Assembly (NCBI GenBank): GCA_030248295.1
Contig: JASANH010000126.1
Location: 62,001 to 126,000, forward strand
Length of the DNA: 64,000 nt
Direction: 5' to 3'
Source of the DNA: Mesodorylaimus sp. YZB2_4
Lineage: Eukaryota > Nematoda > Enoplea > Dorylaimida > Dorylaimidae
The notes under the pieces were generated by a model, which did not search any database, was not told where the DNA came from, and saw nothing but the letters and a program-made list of their open reading frames with translations. The position numbers and the translations under genes were made by a program. This document shows, in pieces, positions 36,444 to 48,465 of this stretch; positions within the stretch are counted from its first letter, which is position 1, and each line of letters starts with the position of its first letter.

Positions 36444-36481
36444 AGTCTGAGGGCTACATTTAAAAATTTAAATAAAAAAAA
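33584..36481 (+). mobile_element. Second LINE (L1/Tx1-like), 5'-truncated and decayed
   Basis: It begins inside the endonuclease (GLSDHK motif near 33605). It runs through reverse transcriptase and a CCHC-type zinc-ribbon (CKYCSVRHGLDKHEDVYH near 36030), and ends in an A-rich tail at 36466-36481. It differs clearly in sequence from the LINE at 10462-16100, so they are separate families. 5' truncation is usual for LINE copies. Confidence 0.85.
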
Positions 36482-36614
36482 TGAGCAGCATGAATACGGG
36501 AAGAAAAGTATTGAAATAAACAAAATTAGCAGTACTTTTTGGGAAGCTGTAGACTGTCTATCTTTCTATAACTGATATCCTGTGAAGAATGGCTTCTTTC
36601 TGGCATCTGGAAAA

Positions 36615-36716
36615 TGTTTGAGTTTTATTCTCCCCCCCCCTTTGGTTATTCTCCTCCGTCTGCGACCCATTTGAAAAAATTTCTCCCCCGGGGAGAATTT
36701 CGAGAAAATACGGTAT
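36615..36716 (+). mobile_element. Partial copy of the mariner-type MITE
   Basis: It shares TTCTCCCCCC, GGTTATTCTCC, GACCCATTTGAAA and the terminal GGGGAGAATTTCGAG then ATACGGTA with the element at 3526-3693. The left inverted end is missing. Confidence 0.65.
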
Positions 36717-38990
36717 ATGATGGCGATTTACTATGCAGCATGCTTCGTGGAGGTAAAATATCACAGATAATGGCCTAAGTTGAGGCTGAATTGCACAGAA
36801 AAAACCAGGGCTCTCGAACCAAAAAATTGAACTGAACCGAAAGGTTTAGCACCCAAACCGAAAGAACCGAGAACCAAACCGAACCAAAACATAAAGAACC
36901 GATCCGGCCGTGACAAGCAACATTTATTGCAAGCTCGACCTTGTTTGACTTTGACAAAAACGATATTTATAATGTGTTACCAGACCGCTATAGTAGGTAC
37001 GAAAAAACTGCATCAAGATATCATAGTTCACGAAGTTACTATCGCGACTATCATCCTCATACATTGGTTGGCAAGGCTGGACAGTCCGCAGTTTTGGACA
37101 TATGGCAACCTAGAACGCATCAGCCTGGCAGGTGGACATTCTCTTTGCCATTCTAGTAGGAGTGTAAGTCTGGTTTTGAAGTAGCCGAGTCACCAGTAAA
37201 CATGGAGCAATTACCGAAAGTAATAAAATGTGTCTAAAGTGCCAAGAAGATAACACACTGCCTTATCATTTTCTACAGTAAATCTGTACTATTTTTTACA
37301 CACTCGTGACGATACATACTGACTGGTAAAAAAGCTCGAGGTCTGCAAGAACTGATGGGTAAGACTTGCCAACACATTTTTCAAAATTTTCATGGAGGGC
37401 TACCAGTTTAGCCTATAAGTACTGGGACCGCGCCTTGGACCACTTTCACAATCCGGCAGGATAGGAATTCGGATGTCCAATTGAGAACATGTCCCAGGTG
37501 ATTGTGAAGCCAGCCCTTGCTGTCCAAGGACCAACACAAAGTATTCAAGCAACTAATGGCTTTGAGGGAGGAATTGAGCACAGAAAAGCCGCAAATGTAT
37601 TTTTTGGTAATCACAGGCATAAAAGGCACTGTGTTGTTTCTGGTGATTGAAAATCTACCGATTCAACTAGGCAAAGTAAGTACCGTGCGCAGTCAGCTGG
37701 GTTGCCGCTATGCTTCAAGCTATTTTACCAACCAGAGCATATCGTAGGGGTACAGTAGTACCGATCTAAGGACATATTGCCCAGCTGGAAGATAAGGCGT
37801 ACAGTCGAGTCCGCTTTATATCACCAGCTCCGGACGGAAAGAAAATGTGACAATATCCGGGTTGTGACTTAAACCGAAGTACACACTCACATGGCCAAAA
37901 CTTTACTTTTATGAGTTTTATCGCCATTTCAGACCATTTTCGTGTGTTCTTAACCTTTTGAAAGACGAAACGCTTTTCAGACAGTTTTTTTAATCAAAGA
38001 AATTTAAATAATGAGGATCAGTCAAATCAAAGCTGAAGCATTAGGTGACATGCGCCTTCATGCAAGCGTTTTCTTGGGAGAAATCTTAGTTTTTGACGAT
38101 TTTGCACTTGTTTTAGACTGCCAAGAGTGTTAATTAACGCGACGCTTTTTTAGTATTTATCCCGCCTGGCCAAGAAACTTTTGTGACAATAAGCGGAATG
38201 GGCCAAATTCAGCGTGATAATAAGCGAACTCAAAATACACACAAAGTATAGGCGAAAAATTCGGGACTTTAAAACCTGTGACAATAACCAGACTGTGACA
38301 TTATCCGGTGTGACTGTGAGTGGATTCGACTGTACTTCGTCTTCTTCAAACTTTAGGCACATTTTTTTCGGTAGCTGCGCTAGCTACGGTTACTGGTGAC
38401 TTGGCTTTACCAAAACCAAACTCACACTCCTACCAGAATTGCAAGAAGATGCCCATCGTGAGGTTTTTCTGTGCTCAATTTTTCCCTCAATGCCGATTGT
38501 TACTTTAAAAAAAAGTGTAGCTTTTTGGACAGCAAGTGCGTCGGCAGGACTTACTGTAGGGACTTACAGGGCTAAAAGGGTTAGAGCCCTCAATGCAATT
38601 TTTGAAAGATGTTGTTAAAGGGTTGGCGAACAACAGTTTGGCGCGCAGCAGACGGGGATACCTGTCTGCTGCGTGTGGGAAAAGATTACGTGCTACTGTG
38701 TTATCGCATTTACACATTACATTGTCTTCTTTCTATTGCCAAAAGACAGTAGCAGATAGCATGGCAACAGATAGTCTTTTCCCTCTTTCCCTTCCCTTTC
38801 CCTGGCGATGTTCCCTTGTTAGCCGAGTGAAGACACTGAAACGTGATTTCAGACCATGTTCACCAATAACTCTGAGGACATACAGTATGTAGATACAAAG
38901 TAAAGTGGTCAAATGGTACCTCGTCTAAAATTTGTGGGAGTTGCTATAGCTCATTTAGTACGTTTTATACATCACAAATCTTCATCTTGC
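36717..38990. other. No gene recognised; AACCGA word tract
   Basis: A decayed repeat of CCGAAC/AACCGAAA words sits at 36826-36905. The remainder has only short frames. Confidence 0.4.
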
Positions 38991-39062
38991 GGCCGCTTGG
39001 TCTAGGGGTATGATTCTCGCTTTGGGTGCGAGAGGCCCCGGGTTCGAATCCCGGAGCGGCCC
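38991..39062 (+). tRNA. tRNA-Pro (anticodon TGG)
   Basis: 72 nt, differing from the tRNA at 32972 in very few positions. The loop TTTGGGT gives TGG at 39023-39025, and one T-arm junction base differs. The acceptor stem, boxes A and B and discriminator C are intact. TTTT follows at about 39066. Confidence 0.96.
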
Positions 39063-41700
39063 ATTCGTTTTCAACTTTTGGGTTTTTATGTCTTGTGCTT
39101 GCTAGTCTTCATCTTAATGAATCTTCACTTTCTTCTCTAATCGTATGCAAAGCTTGTCATCTTGTGGGCTCTATTACACCAATGGCGGTGCTGGACTACG
39201 AGAAGAGAATGAGCAATAGGCTCGTTGGTTTCACTTTCTCACAATCAGTAGAGCCAGACAATGGGTATTATGAGCGAATGGGACACGCAAGACGACAAAG
39301 ACGAATCGATGGTTTCGCGTTTGGCTGCCCGATGCCTTTATCTTCCCGCCACGCCACTAATTTTTCAGACGAGAGGGCAAAAATATTGATGATTGTCAAG
39401 GGCGCAGACAGACCGGAAGAAGAGCATTAAAAAATGCTCCAGTCTGGAATTTATAAATCAAAGCCTGGCATCTCGGCGGCAAGGTTAAGGTGAAGGCAGG
39501 GCGATGAGTGACGCCCTAATCGTGTGGCCCGTGAACAGACATCGAACCCAGTCCCAAGGACTCGTCTGGTCTGCTGCTCTGCCATTGTCTTCTCCATTAT
39601 TGGACAGACATGATACGTTTTTGTGTCAGTCTTGCCATCGGCACAAACAACATCAAAAAAGTTTGACGCGCTGAAATTTCCGATTTTAACTTTTCGCAAT
39701 CTGCAAAGTGCTTACCATACACCCTACAGTATTCTTATTCAGACTTGTCACTGGGTTGGGTTCGAAAGGAGAGAGAAGCGATTACATGACAAAAAAAGCT
39801 TTTTGTTGGTTGAAAAAAGGAGCGCTCATTCAATTTTACTCTGGCCTTAGAATTCGATCCGAAAATGGAATCGAATATTATAAATACTGATCGAGCCTTG
39901 CCCGAGTAGGGTTTGAATAAAACGATGGAGAACTGTTGAGTTAGAAACGGCGAAAAAACTAGACAGAAACCATGTCATGCTGACGCTGAAACCTGCTGTT
40001 ATATTCACTAGCATGTCTGACAGGTCGAATGGATAATTCGGGCCTGTCAGTAGACAGACGGTAGAAGTTTTTGACGTCCTCTGCGGAGGTATAGGGGAGT
40101 AACAAAAATTGAGTCGATGGGTGGAGCTTTATGATTTCGATCATTGTAAATATAACAAATAATTTTCTTTTACCGAGATATTTTCCTTTCGATTATAATT
40201 TTCTTCTTAACGGTATTGTTTTCGAAAAAAGCGAAACTTGACTTTTGCGAATGACTGGCTAGCTGATGTTGTTTGGTGGGTAGGTGGGATGAATCAACAT
40301 GGGGCGTGTAAATATGGCGGTTTTTATGATGCCACGTGCCGAAACGACGCCTGGTCTGGACGTCGGGGCATTGGTCAAGAGAGTGCGTTGACCACAGTCG
40401 ATGCCAGACACCAGACTTTCCTTGTTTTGAGGAAGGACTTGGGCAGACAGACTGGCGCGTCAGTTGTGTGCGCACGATGACCGACCGGACGCGCAGACAA
40501 CGGTCAGACGGCGGGCATCCATCCATCGCTGTCTGGTCTGAGACCCGTCAATGATGACCACTGTCCAGACACACTCGGCGTGTCTGGGTCATGCGTGGCT
40601 TTTGTTATTACGAATGTCTGTTGCGCAGGTGACGGCGCCACTGGCGGGGTCGCGATGACCACCATTCTGTAACTATTATTGCTCGATTGCTCACTGTCGC
40701 AAGATGTGCCCGCCTTTCTATTTGGGTAGGAAATTGTGACTCTGCGCATGCCTGGGTGTCATTCGTCCTTTGCACATGGAGTTGTACCCTCGACGGTGGA
40801 TTTAGTTCCTAGAGCCAATGAACTGACGTATCGTCTAGACACCTCTTACTAGCGCCTATTGCTATGCCCACCTTCATTTCAGTAATCGGGCACAGGCGGC
40901 AGCAGCGAGGAGACTGTTGAGCGGTAAGAAATCGACCACCCCGCCGTTCGCGTTTCAGAGCTACTTTTTATCCAAGCTCTAACATGAATGTGTAAGTGCT
41001 GGTTGTGTGTGGGTGTTCTCGCGCACGTGCCCAGACAGCCTGAATTGCGGCCAGACGGCTGCGCATCCTTGTGTCTACATTGGTTGGTAAAACAGGCGGG
41101 AGATGATTCTTTTCTGACACGTGTGAATTGAGCTATTTTGATACAATCGATAATCATTTTCGGTTTAATAGGACGGTTTCGGCTTGATTTAAAAAACAAG
41201 TAACCGCGACATCGAGGTTTGTCATTTGTCCCAACGAGTTAGCATATTCGAAATCGCGTTTCGTTTTCCATGTCGGGGGCTTGTATGGAAGGCTTAGGTC
41301 GGCGTGTTCCTTCCTCACAAGACGAACGTAGCATTTCGAGTCTCAGCCTCGGATCGATTTCTCGAAGCTAGCTGCATAGTTAGGTACTAAAAAGTCAATG
41401 CAGACATGGGTTTTTTGTTTGGCGATGACCTCCAGGGCGTCTGATGGAAGGCTTCCAGATTCAGCTAAGCCGGCCTACTTATCAATAATGGCTAGACTCA
41501 TTCTTTTCGTGACTCGGACGTGGGTGGTCAGTCTGGTATTGCCAGAGAGCTAGCTTTCCAGTGGCTAACCTTCTTTCATATTTGTTTCTCGCATGTTTTT
41601 ATTTTGTTGTTGCCACGATATGAAATCGGCCAGTCTGCCCGTCACCACCTAATCACTCACTCTTTCCATTTCTTGCTTACACATTCACCTTTTTTGCTGT
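39063..41700. other. No gene recognised; GTCTG/CAGAC-rich interval
   Basis: From about 40330 to 41060 the pentamer GTCTG or CAGAC recurs many times, often in pairs. An 84-codon stretch ending at 39430 has protein-like composition but is unassigned; its frame runs back through the tRNA, so it is probably not a gene. Confidence 0.35.
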
Positions 41701-42216
41701 GTTATCGGTTCGCCTAAGCGCCACGTTCTTGTGGTGGCCGGAGGAAGGGAAGGCTGGAACGGCATAAAAATATTTGTTGCTCATTAATAGTCTTGGGTAG
41801 AGGGGCTGGCGAAGGAGGGGTGACTCGGGAATGGGGCGCCGCCGTCAGACGCGACGCGTCGCCGCCCCCTGAGACGATGCCCGACAGCAGACGGCCGCCA
41901 GACGCCGCGGCCGGGTGACGCGCCAGTTGAGGGGGGCTGTGGGGTGCGTGCTGGTAATGCGATGGCGGGTGGGCGAATCCGTATAAATAGTGCAGACATG
42001 CCAGACGACGGCATTGCCATCTTGAAACGATGTTGTCGCTTCCTGGTGGCAAAGAAAAGTGATCTTGTTTGTTGGAACACACAGGCGGGAGTGGGCAGTC
42101 GTCGTACCTAGCCTTGTATTTATTGCAGATTAGCTGCGTTCCACTGTCTCTTCCAGTCTCGCTGTCAGTCTTACATTTTCGCCCTGTACTTCAGGCAATA
42201 GTATTCTGATGTCCCA
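41701..42216 (+). promoter_or_regulatory. GC-rich region upstream of the RING gene
   Basis: About 41800-41960 is rich in CpG (GCGCCGCC, GACGCGACGCGTCGCC, GCCGCGGCC), unlike its surroundings. It lies 250-400 bp before the start codon at 42217. This suits a promoter, but no TATA box or start site is clear. Confidence 0.35.
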
Positions 42217-45200
42217 ATGATTGGCCAGAAGCGCCGTCAGCCAGCCACTGCCAGTGATAACAGCGGAAGCCGATCGAGGGCTGTGAGCGTTGGTGCCGAT
42301 TCTGCGTCATCGTCTTCAGACGACGAACGTGGCATGCCCTTCTTCCGTTCATCGTGGTTTTGCCGAAAGTTCTTTAAAACCAAAAATTCCAAACGTAGTC
42401 AAGATGGGAGTGGGAGTAATGAAGGATTAGAGTCGGCCGGAGAATCATCGGCAACGTCCACATCCTCCACCTCCTCGTCGGCCACCGACTTTGTACAACG
42501 TCAGCGACATCGATATCGACGATTTTACACCAGCGTTCTCAAACGGAGTCGGACGACTGAGAATTTTGATCGTCGGAATGATCAAATCGGAGATGCGTTC
42601 GGGGATGATTATTCTTTGGCCACCGAGGAGGATTGGAAGCGATTAGAATCTGCAATAGTAAGTTGACAGATTTTTTTCCTGCCAGTAGCCTTGCTTAGAT
42701 TTCCCCTGAACTAGTTACTGATTTTTGTATGGAAGTTCCTGACTTCCTGAAGGGTTCGGCTTGATCCATCAGTCCCGCTCCCAAGGCGCACTACTGTTGA
42801 CTATCGACTTGTCACTTTAGCTTTCATGTTCTAAAGTGTCACGGTTTATGAAACGTATGGTCGGGTCTTGGACTACAAAGGAACCGGCTTTCTTCAATTC
42901 GATCGCTCATATTCTCGTGTAATCATTTTTACAAAACCATTGGGAGTAGGTTAAGAAAATTTTTATGAACCGCGCACTGACTTTATGGACGCTGACCTTG
43001 GAAATTGGGAGGACTCTAGAGGAAGCTTACAATGAAAAAACATTTTCGAATAGAAAACTAGATTGACGACGCAGCTGACAAACGTGGGTCTCGTCCTTGA
43101 AAAACAACCTAATCGAAAATGGAACGGTTGCTTCCCGTAATGCCGAATATCACGTATATTCTCTCGGGGTGTCCTCGACTAGTTGAAAAAAGTCGCATCA
43201 ACATTTGATTTTTTGAATGCACAGCGCTTCCTACATTACTGATGTTTTGTTCTCAGGGTTGCCCCTGGGTATTGCTTGCCGACCCGCCTAACTGATTTTC
43301 TTCTTTCTAGGCCCGACTTTTGGAACGGCTCAACAGTCAACCCGATGACGAACCTTCGTTTCCCGATGAGGAGGTAAGGGGACTTATCGCTCGGAGATTT
43401 GATTGACGGGACTCGTGAGCATTGACCTTTGCGGGTAGACTGCCAGTTGTGGGGTCCGTTTGCTTAGGCTTTTGCTGCTTACACACATCACAATCAGAAG
43501 TTTGTGCCTGCCACAATAAGATGTTGTTATCAAAGTGCGAAAACAGGCTGGTAATTATTATTTGGTCTGGTGAATGTCGAACCTTTCGCGACAAGTGGCT
43601 GGCCAGTAGTCTATGTTTGTGTGAATATTTTTCTTTCTTCACGTACGTTCCATTTTGGAATCTAAAACGGCGAGCCTTGACGGAGATTAATGACGGGTCT
43701 GGGTCGTTTTTCGCGTTATCACTCGCCTCACCCGTCGCCGGCCATTATTTCAACTACTCGTACTTTGTGTGTGAACACTAAACTTTTGCGCACTACGTCA
43801 TTGAACAAACAACGACGTAGCGCTGCGTACTAGATTTTTGATGTCGAGACTGGCACTGCCTTCTTTAGAACACCAGGCCGCCAACGTAACCACTGAGCAG
43901 ACTGTCAGGTCGAGTCGTCTGCAACAAAAACTTGCGCCCACTTTTGAGACGGTTTATCACCGTATCCTCTCCATTACGTGTGTCTGAGTTTGTGCTATAG
44001 GAAGTACTCTATGTACAGCATATGGGAAAACGAAGCAAGAGAACCAGCAGATGTTACCACGCAGCAATTCTTAGGTTTCAGATGCGGACTTTGTACCTTG
44101 GCCATCTTGGAGATCTAGACAATGTGCTAGGATATAACAAACAAAAACCATCTTTCAGCTGATCATTCATTTCCATTTCTTTTCTATTTTCAGTGCGTCA
44201 TTTGCGTCACTGGTCGCGCATCGATGCAAACGTTTCCTTGCGGCCACAAAGTGCTTTGCAAAACGTGCTTCGTTCGGACTATCCAAGTAAGTGTTTGGCT
44301 AGAGCTTATAGACGATCGCTTCGAAAATAGAAATTGCGAAAAAAGAAGTATAGGAAAAGACTAAAAAAGAAAAATCGATGCGTCACCCTTGACTACCGCC
44401 CTATCTAGTCGTAGTATCTATGTAACGTCTGGAAGCAAAAACACTGGCTCCAAGTTTTTTTATGCATTGAATATCGTAGTAGTTTTTCGATCTGAACTCG
44501 AGCCAAATGCAATTGATCCATGTCCCATGGGCTAATTGAATCGAGGGTACTAGAATTAAAATGAACCATAATTATCATTCCAATGAAATATAGGCGTTTT
44601 CTTAACAAGATCGATGAGTTAATCATAGATTAAACATATTGAACAGTTTTTTTCGGATTGACCCGCCAGCTGACTGTATGCTAAGCTATTCGTACACGAC
44701 TAAGTGGTTGTCTAGTAAAAAATATTGATTGCAATTGCTTTATGTAAAACCTTGGGTCTACTAAACGCGAATGACTCTCATATTTCTTCTCTGTCTAGAA
44801 ACAAGGTCCTCTATAAATTTTGCTTGTTTTTGATAAGCTTCCTCGACGTCATGAGCATTTGTCATGTCTTATAATTTTGTGCTAGTATGCAGTTCTGCCG
44901 TTACAGTAAGCCGACATTTTATTAAATGGCTTGGAGCAATTCGTAACATAGTGATGAGCAAGCTGCTGAAAGAGTGGGGTTAGCGTGCGGTTTTTTGATT
45001 GTGACACAGACATGCGTGGGACCATACCAAGAACGGATTAGGTTGGACTAGAGGAGGAAATTTTAAAAAATGAATCTACAGAGAGTCGTCAAAGAGCAGG
45101 AAGAAATCAGACGTTTACCAAGTTTTTGTGAAGTTGAAAAAACTAGTGAGTGAGAGATTTGAGAGGCTAGACATCAAAGAAGTCGAAGGATTGGCATATA

Positions 45201-46044
45201 AGCTGCGAGAAGTATGGTCAATAATCACGACACGATTGTAGGAAAGCGGGGGTGTTTGTTGAAGGTTGAAAATTCTTCCCATTTTGCTGAGTAAGCTAGC
45301 GGTTCGAAGCAAGCTTTCTCCGTGCCTAGACAGACGAGTTTTTTATCCGACTGTCTTCTCAAGCGGACAGCTTGTTTGCGCCGATGTTGAGTTTTTTACT
45401 TTCTCGTGCTTGGCAGTGCTCGTTCTGAGTATTAAGCCGAGTTCTGGCGAAAAGCGTCATATTCAAACGTGACTAAAGGAACTAAGCTTAGCCTCAGGCT
45501 ATTGAGATTCAAGTCCCTGAACTGACCACTTTTTTCGCTCATGCTCATTCGCTGAAAAATCATAACCGACTCGATGAGAACAAAACTACTGTAGGCTAGA
45601 CAAAAACTTAGAGTGCGCTGACTTCGGCTGGCTACTGTTAAGCCACGACACAAATTGAGACAATGTGTGTCTTCTCGCTGAGATTTTTTTAAAGAGTTCG
45701 TTTCTATTAGGAACTCGATCACCAAAAAAACATTTTCAGAAGTAGTTTAGCTGATACGAAAGTAAACTTGTCCTCCGGCATGTTTAACAAATATGCTAAT
45801 TTAGCAGACGATGATCTAATATGCTGAAATATTAATTTCGTGTTTGCTTCAGGTCGCTTTGCAAGAACGCCAATTACCGCTTCGGTGCATCGTGTGCCGA
45901 TCACGCATTGCTCGCTTGAAACAGCAGCCGGCACCATGTCGCGTGGTGGTCAAGATGCAGCAGGAGCCGCCAGGTTCTTATTATCTACCACCAGCTCCAT
46001 CTCCATTACCACCGAGCGGTATCCGACGTCCCGGCTACATGTAG
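42217..46044 (+). CDS. RING-finger (C3HC4) protein, probable E3 ubiquitin ligase (four exons)
   Basis: Exons: 42217-42657, 43311-43373, 44194-44286 and 45853-46044. All are GT-AG in phase 0 and total 789 nt, giving 262 residues. The first 147 residues are Ser/Asp/Arg-rich and probably disordered, with an aromatic-basic patch (FFRSSWFCRKFFKTK). The RING ligands are C169, C172, C184, H186, C190, C193, C211 and C214, spacing C-x2-C-x11-C-x-H-x3-C-x2-C-x17-C-x2-C. The intron after Gln199 splits the RING. The tail is Pro-rich (PPAPSPLPPSG). RING domains recruit E2 enzymes; substrates are unknown. The sequence around PCGHKVLC looks strongly conserved, but I cannot name the orthologue. Confidence 0.85.
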
Positions 46045-47700
46045 ATCGATGGTACGTTATCGATTGATTAGTGAGTTTTCGGTCGGCTGTGCTTTGGATG
46101 GGCGCTGTTATGGACCATAATGGAAGCAGTCCGGCTGGATCGGTGAACTCAGTATGACTAGTGATCATTAACTTATTGCCACATTTTCCAAGGTTTCAAT
46201 AAGGTCTGTTCTCTATCTTGTCTATTGCGCGCTTTGAGGCAGCTTCACTCAACGCTTTGCAAACAAATTCTGATATAAAATAAGAATTTGTATGGGAGGA
46301 TGTTCTGGCAGTTTTCTTTGTATACTTTGCTTTGCCTGCTCTAATTTGTTTATCATTGCTAATCGAAATAGTTGAAGGCTTTTCGCTTCAATTCCAAAGC
46401 TCACAGTTTTTTATTTTCGACAACTTTGCGAGTTTAGCCTGATCAATTTGTACTTCTACTTTTTATCTTGCGCATGGTTTTGTAATAGAAGGCTAAGATT
46501 TTGAGAATAGTGTAGATTGGACGAGTTCTTGGGTTTGTATGGCGTGTTAGTGTGTTTGGTGTTTCGAAGGCCTGGACCAGAATGTGCACGTGGGCGGACT
46601 ACGCTTGGAAATGACCAAGACTAGTTGTTGCTGTCTGTATAAGGAGACTAGGGTTGTATATGTCCTTTATTTATTAGGATTACTAGGAGTAATCTGGAAG
46701 AATTTGGTGGATTTGTATTTCCTTTGTCGATTTGTTCTTATTTAGGATTTTGTGCAAATCGTTTGAGCGTTCGGTTTTTGAAACCTTTTAGACGAGCAGT
46801 TTTGTAGAAAGAGTGAAGTTTTTTTGTGGCGTCGGACTAAAGTGACCATTTCGAACAAAGCATTAAGCCTAGTTTATGACAACATTGTTCGAATGATGTC
46901 ACTCATAGCAAGGCTAGAAGCCTTGTAAAAAGTTATGTACTGTTTTATTATGCTGCCGTTATTTATTACTTGCTTCTGCTGTTAGATCTGCCTGATCGTG
47001 CATCCGGTTATGATTGTAAAGAATGTACTTTGCTAACAAACTGCCCTCGTCGAGATGCAGGTGTGGCAAATGATGCGAATGAAAAGGTTGCAGACAAAGT
47101 ACAAAACGAGCCGCTAGTCTGCAGGCACGCTGACATTGAATTCCCAGAAAAACAGGGTGAAACTACGGACAACGCGCTGAGTTCTATCAGGTGCCATGCA
47201 CCTGCTACCAATGCCCAACAATGACCTGTACATTTTTCTGGGAGCTTCGAAAAACAAGCATCAAAGATTTTTCTTAACTTTTACCAAGTGCGCACTATTT
47301 CACATTCTCAGACTGGAGTTAAGAAAAGAGCTTCGAGTTTTCGATGGTCTACCTCGTTCGCTCACCAAGCTGGCAGGTGTCTGGGCGCGTTAAAAGATAA
47401 ACAGCCTAGGAACCAACAGCTCACTTGCTCGCTTCCATCCTTCCTGGTAGCTAGGCCACTTGAACAGCACATATCATCTGGCCATGGGACGAGAACACAC
47501 AACTGTTCTCAACGAAACGACATCAGTTTTCACGCAGCCAAACTCAAAATCCTAGTTTCGCCTTTTGTTTTTCGTCCAGTTGAGGAGACGGAATTTTAAG
47601 TTTTTAGTTGTTGCATAGCAGAAGACTAAGCTTGAGAACACACGATTTTTAAGCGAAGAACTTTTAATTCCGTTGGAGAAATAACCAATATTTGATTATA
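46045..47700. other. 3' region of the RING gene and intergenic DNA
   Basis: The first several hundred bases are probably 3' UTR, although no AATAAA is obvious. Frames at 46970-47224 and 47288-47599 are open but unrecognised. Confidence 0.35.
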
Positions 47701-48036
47701 ATGGCTCAGCTAAGCCCCAGCGAAGCGAGAGCCAGATCATTCTCAATCGCTTGCCCGGGTGACTCGCAACGCGCAGGTCCTGGTGCAGGCTACACACCTG
47801 TGCGAAAAGCCAGTCGTGCATTGGATGTGCGACCGGGTAGCAAATCGGAGACGTCATTATGGCAATGGGTCCAGGATCATGTCGATAAGCAACTGATCGG
47901 ATTAAGCATTAATTTCCTGATTCTTATCGTCCTCCTGCTATTGTTGAAAGTATTTGTTCAGTGGATCCAGTTGGCACAGTTGGCTGCCAGGGAAATGCGC
48001 GCGGGTCGTGGTGGCGAAGGTGGTGGCGATATATGA
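47701..48036 (+). CDS. Possible small single-pass membrane protein
   Basis: 111 codons from ATG 47701 (an ATT/ATG context nine bases upstream is weaker). The first 65 residues are hydrophilic with Ser/Arg/Pro. One strong hydrophobic helix follows (INFLILIVLLLLLKVFVQWI, about residues 70-90), then a short basic and Gly-rich end. This would suit a tail-anchored or single-pass protein. No known domain is visible and it could be a terminal exon of something larger. Confidence 0.4.
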   Translation: MAQLSPSEARARSFSIACPGDSQRAGPGAGYTPVRKASRALDVRPGSKSETSLWQWVQDHVDKQLIGLSINFLILIVLLLLLKVFVQWIQLAQLAAREMRAGRGGEGGGDI

Positions 48037-48351
48037 GTGCCCCGGGACAAATTTGGCGACATAGGATTGTGGTGACTTTGCTAGGCGATGGCACAGTCGC
48101 AGCGATAGTTCTAGTATGTCTTGCTTGGTCCAATATTTCATATGTGGATTGCCACATAGTTTCTGTTCTTATATGTGCTGCAAAATGTTTGCTCGTGATG
48201 TGCATTTTAGCGTGAGAAATGGCATCTATGGATACTCGTATTTTATTGAAATCTAAATGTTTCCAAAATTCGTAGGAATTATTTCTGCTATCACATTCAG
48301 TGGGTGTGGGTGGGTTGAATAAGAGCTCAGAAAAAGCAAAAGATAATGTAA

Positions 48352-48433
48352 GATCCCTGACCGGGAGTCGAACCCACGGCCCAGCTTAGCCCTCGACATA
48401 GGGCCCGCCTGGATGACCTCACTCTCATGATCA
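48352..48433 (-). other. tRNA-3'-end-like sequence
   Basis: The minus strand has a box B-like GGGTTCGACTCCCGG followed by TCAGGGA, as at the 3' half of a tRNA. A matching acceptor strand and box A are not found at the right distance, so a functional tRNA is not supported. It may be a degenerate SINE. Confidence 0.3.
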
Positions 48434-48465
48434 GGTTGCTTTGTGTTCTTGGAGTGTAAATTGAC

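Noticed and set aside
39026-39430. 134-codon frame starting within the tRNA
   Set aside because: It starts inside tRNA-Pro(TGG) and has no homologue I recognise.
41714-42082. 122-codon minus-strand frame upstream of the RING gene
   Set aside because: Composition follows the CpG-rich block; no motif and no splice support.
48352-48433. Possible tRNA on the minus strand
   Set aside because: Only the T-arm and 3' strand are convincing; no pairing acceptor or anticodon arm.
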